NCBI GenBank assembly: GCA_963816435.1
Contig: CAWFKS010000004.1
Location: forward strand, 1-49,673
From: CAWFKS01 sp963816435
GTDB taxonomy: Bacteria > Pseudomonadota > Alphaproteobacteria > Rhizobiales > Rhizobiaceae
Reading direction: 5' to 3'
DNA length: 49,673 nucleotides
Part shown: positions 48,159-49,673 of the stretch, piece after piece
How positions within the stretch are numbered: position 1 is the stretch's first letter
Layout of the letters: each line of letters starts with the position of its first letter
The notes under the pieces: generated by a model
Seen by the model: the letters and a program-made list of their open reading frames with translations, nothing else
Told to the model about the DNA's origin: nothing
Database searches by the model: none
Made by a program: the position numbers and the translations under genes

Positions 48159-48188
48159 TCCTCCTTCTCCGGCCGGAAGGACGCGACC

Positions 48189-48918
<730 letters not shown>

Positions 48919-49078
48919 CAATAGCGGCTGGCGGGCCGAAGCAGTTGCCGGCGAAAAATCGGAGCGCGATCAGCAGGATGCACCGTCCTTCGGATTCTGA
49001 TTGGCAGGTTCTTCACGTGGAGCAACACCGCCGGCGGCACCCCGGGGAGCCAATCGCCGTTCCGTTCGTTCATGTCGG

Positions 49079-49673
49079 ATGAGGGATGGCCAGCAGCAAA
49101 GTCCCGATAGTGTCGAGGAAATCATCGACGAGGTCGAAGAGGCCGGCGCTCGCCGCGAGCGCGTCTCGGTCGGCGACGTGGTGGACGAGATAGGCGCCGG
49201 CGCCTTCCCGGTGATCATGCTGGTGCCAGCGCTGGTCATGATCTCGCCGGCAAGCGGCATTCCGGGGCTTTCCTCGGTCTGCGCAGCAATCATTGCGCTC
49301 AGTGCTGTGCAGATGGCGATCGGCCGCCGCTCGATCTGGCTGCCGAAATTCATCGTCAATCGCACCGTCTCCCGGTCGCGCATGGACACCGCCATGCACT
49401 GGCTGGAGCGGCCGGCTCGATGGATCGACCACGTCACCCGCAAGCGCCTCTCCGCGCTGACGCGCCGCCCTGCGAACCTGCTTCCGGTACTCGCCTGCAT
49501 CGTGATTGCGCTGGTCGTGCCGGCGCTTGAGCTGGTGCCGTTCTCGGCGTCCGCGGCGGGCGCTGCGATCGCCCTGTTCTCGCTGGGCCTCGTCGCCGAG
49601 GACGGGCTGTTCGTGCTCGTCGGCTTCGTCGCCAATGGCCGGCGCCGCCGCGCTCGGCTGGTGGATGATGGGG
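49079..49673 (+). CDS. exoD: ExoD-family exopolysaccharide synthesis protein (partial, cut by window end)
   Basis: An inner-membrane protein of the ExoD family, needed for succinoglycan production and alkali tolerance in Sinorhizobium. Hydrophobic segments FPVIMLVPALVMISPASG, AAIIALSAVQMAIG and NLLPVLACIVIALVVPALEL are visible, with the ExoD-like EDGLFVLVGFVA near the end. An extra A at 49634-49635 breaks the frame; without it the sequence continues MAGAAALGWWMM. The start is unclear: ATG 49079 fits the frame as written, but ATG 49072 (MSDEG) would fit after removing one base. The 3' end lies beyond the window. Confidence 0.85.
   Translation, partial: MRDGQQQSPDSVEEIIDEVEEAGARRERVSVGDVVDEIGAGAFPVIMLVPALVMISPASGIPGLSSVCAAIIALSAVQMAIGRRSIWLPKFIVNRTVSRSRMDTAMHWLERPARWIDHVTRKRLSALTRRPANLLPVLACIVIALVVPALELVPFSASAAGAAIALFSLGLVAEDGLFVLVGFVANGRRRRARLVDDG

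Overview
The window is GC-rich, gene-dense chromosomal DNA that looks like an alphaproteobacterium of the Hyphomicrobiales, probably close to Mesorhizobium/Phyllobacteriaceae. This rests on gene content: a long UvrB with an N-terminal extension, PetP/PetR-like regulators beside ilvE, an HWE histidine kinase, DUF6894 and DUF1127 small proteins, the ubiK/lgt/midA-like/pgeF/M24/prs neighbourhood, rplY-pth, exoD, and short palindromic repeats of the kind common in rhizobia. No rRNA, tRNA, CRISPR array or insertion sequence was recognised.

Layout. 1-14 kb: uvrB; two paralogous secreted caspase-like/TPR proteins facing away from each other and enclosing a Ca2+-type P-ATPase, small DUF genes and two cold-shock genes with a shared leader hairpin. 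14-24 kb: MBL hydrolase, ilvE, a MarR/OmpR-type/histidine-kinase regulatory unit, a winged-helix/hydrolase fusion, a DUF998 membrane protein and a PAS-HWE kinase-receiver hybrid. 24-38 kb: csaA, ybjN-like and ubiK, a RelE-type toxin-antitoxin pair, lgt and a midA-like methyltransferase; then an apparent 3.5 kb insert (VapBC-like pair, glycosyltransferase, acyl-CoA ligase), followed by pgeF, an M24/creatinase-like protein, a lipoprotein, an EF-hand protein, prs and a class III aminotransferase. 38-42.5 kb: an accessory patch with a heavily disrupted single-chain restriction-modification gene, a small partner gene, an unexplained strongly structured stretch and palindromic repeats. 42.5-49.7 kb: AraC regulator divergent from an Fsr-type exporter, cupin, LysR regulator, DUF1127, arylamine N-acetyltransferase, rplY, pth and the start of exoD.

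Reading frames. Many clearly conserved genes are broken by single extra bases (uvrB, both caspase genes, the HWE kinase, midA-like, glycosyltransferase, N-acetyltransferase, pth, exoD and others). Removing one base at each site restores full-length proteins of normal family length. Almost all events are +1 insertions and they hit essential genes such as pth, so they look like residual sequencing errors rather than decay. Such genes are annotated here as one CDS spanning the break. The restriction-modification locus is different: it has a much higher density of indels plus apparent in-frame stops, so it may be genuinely degraded.
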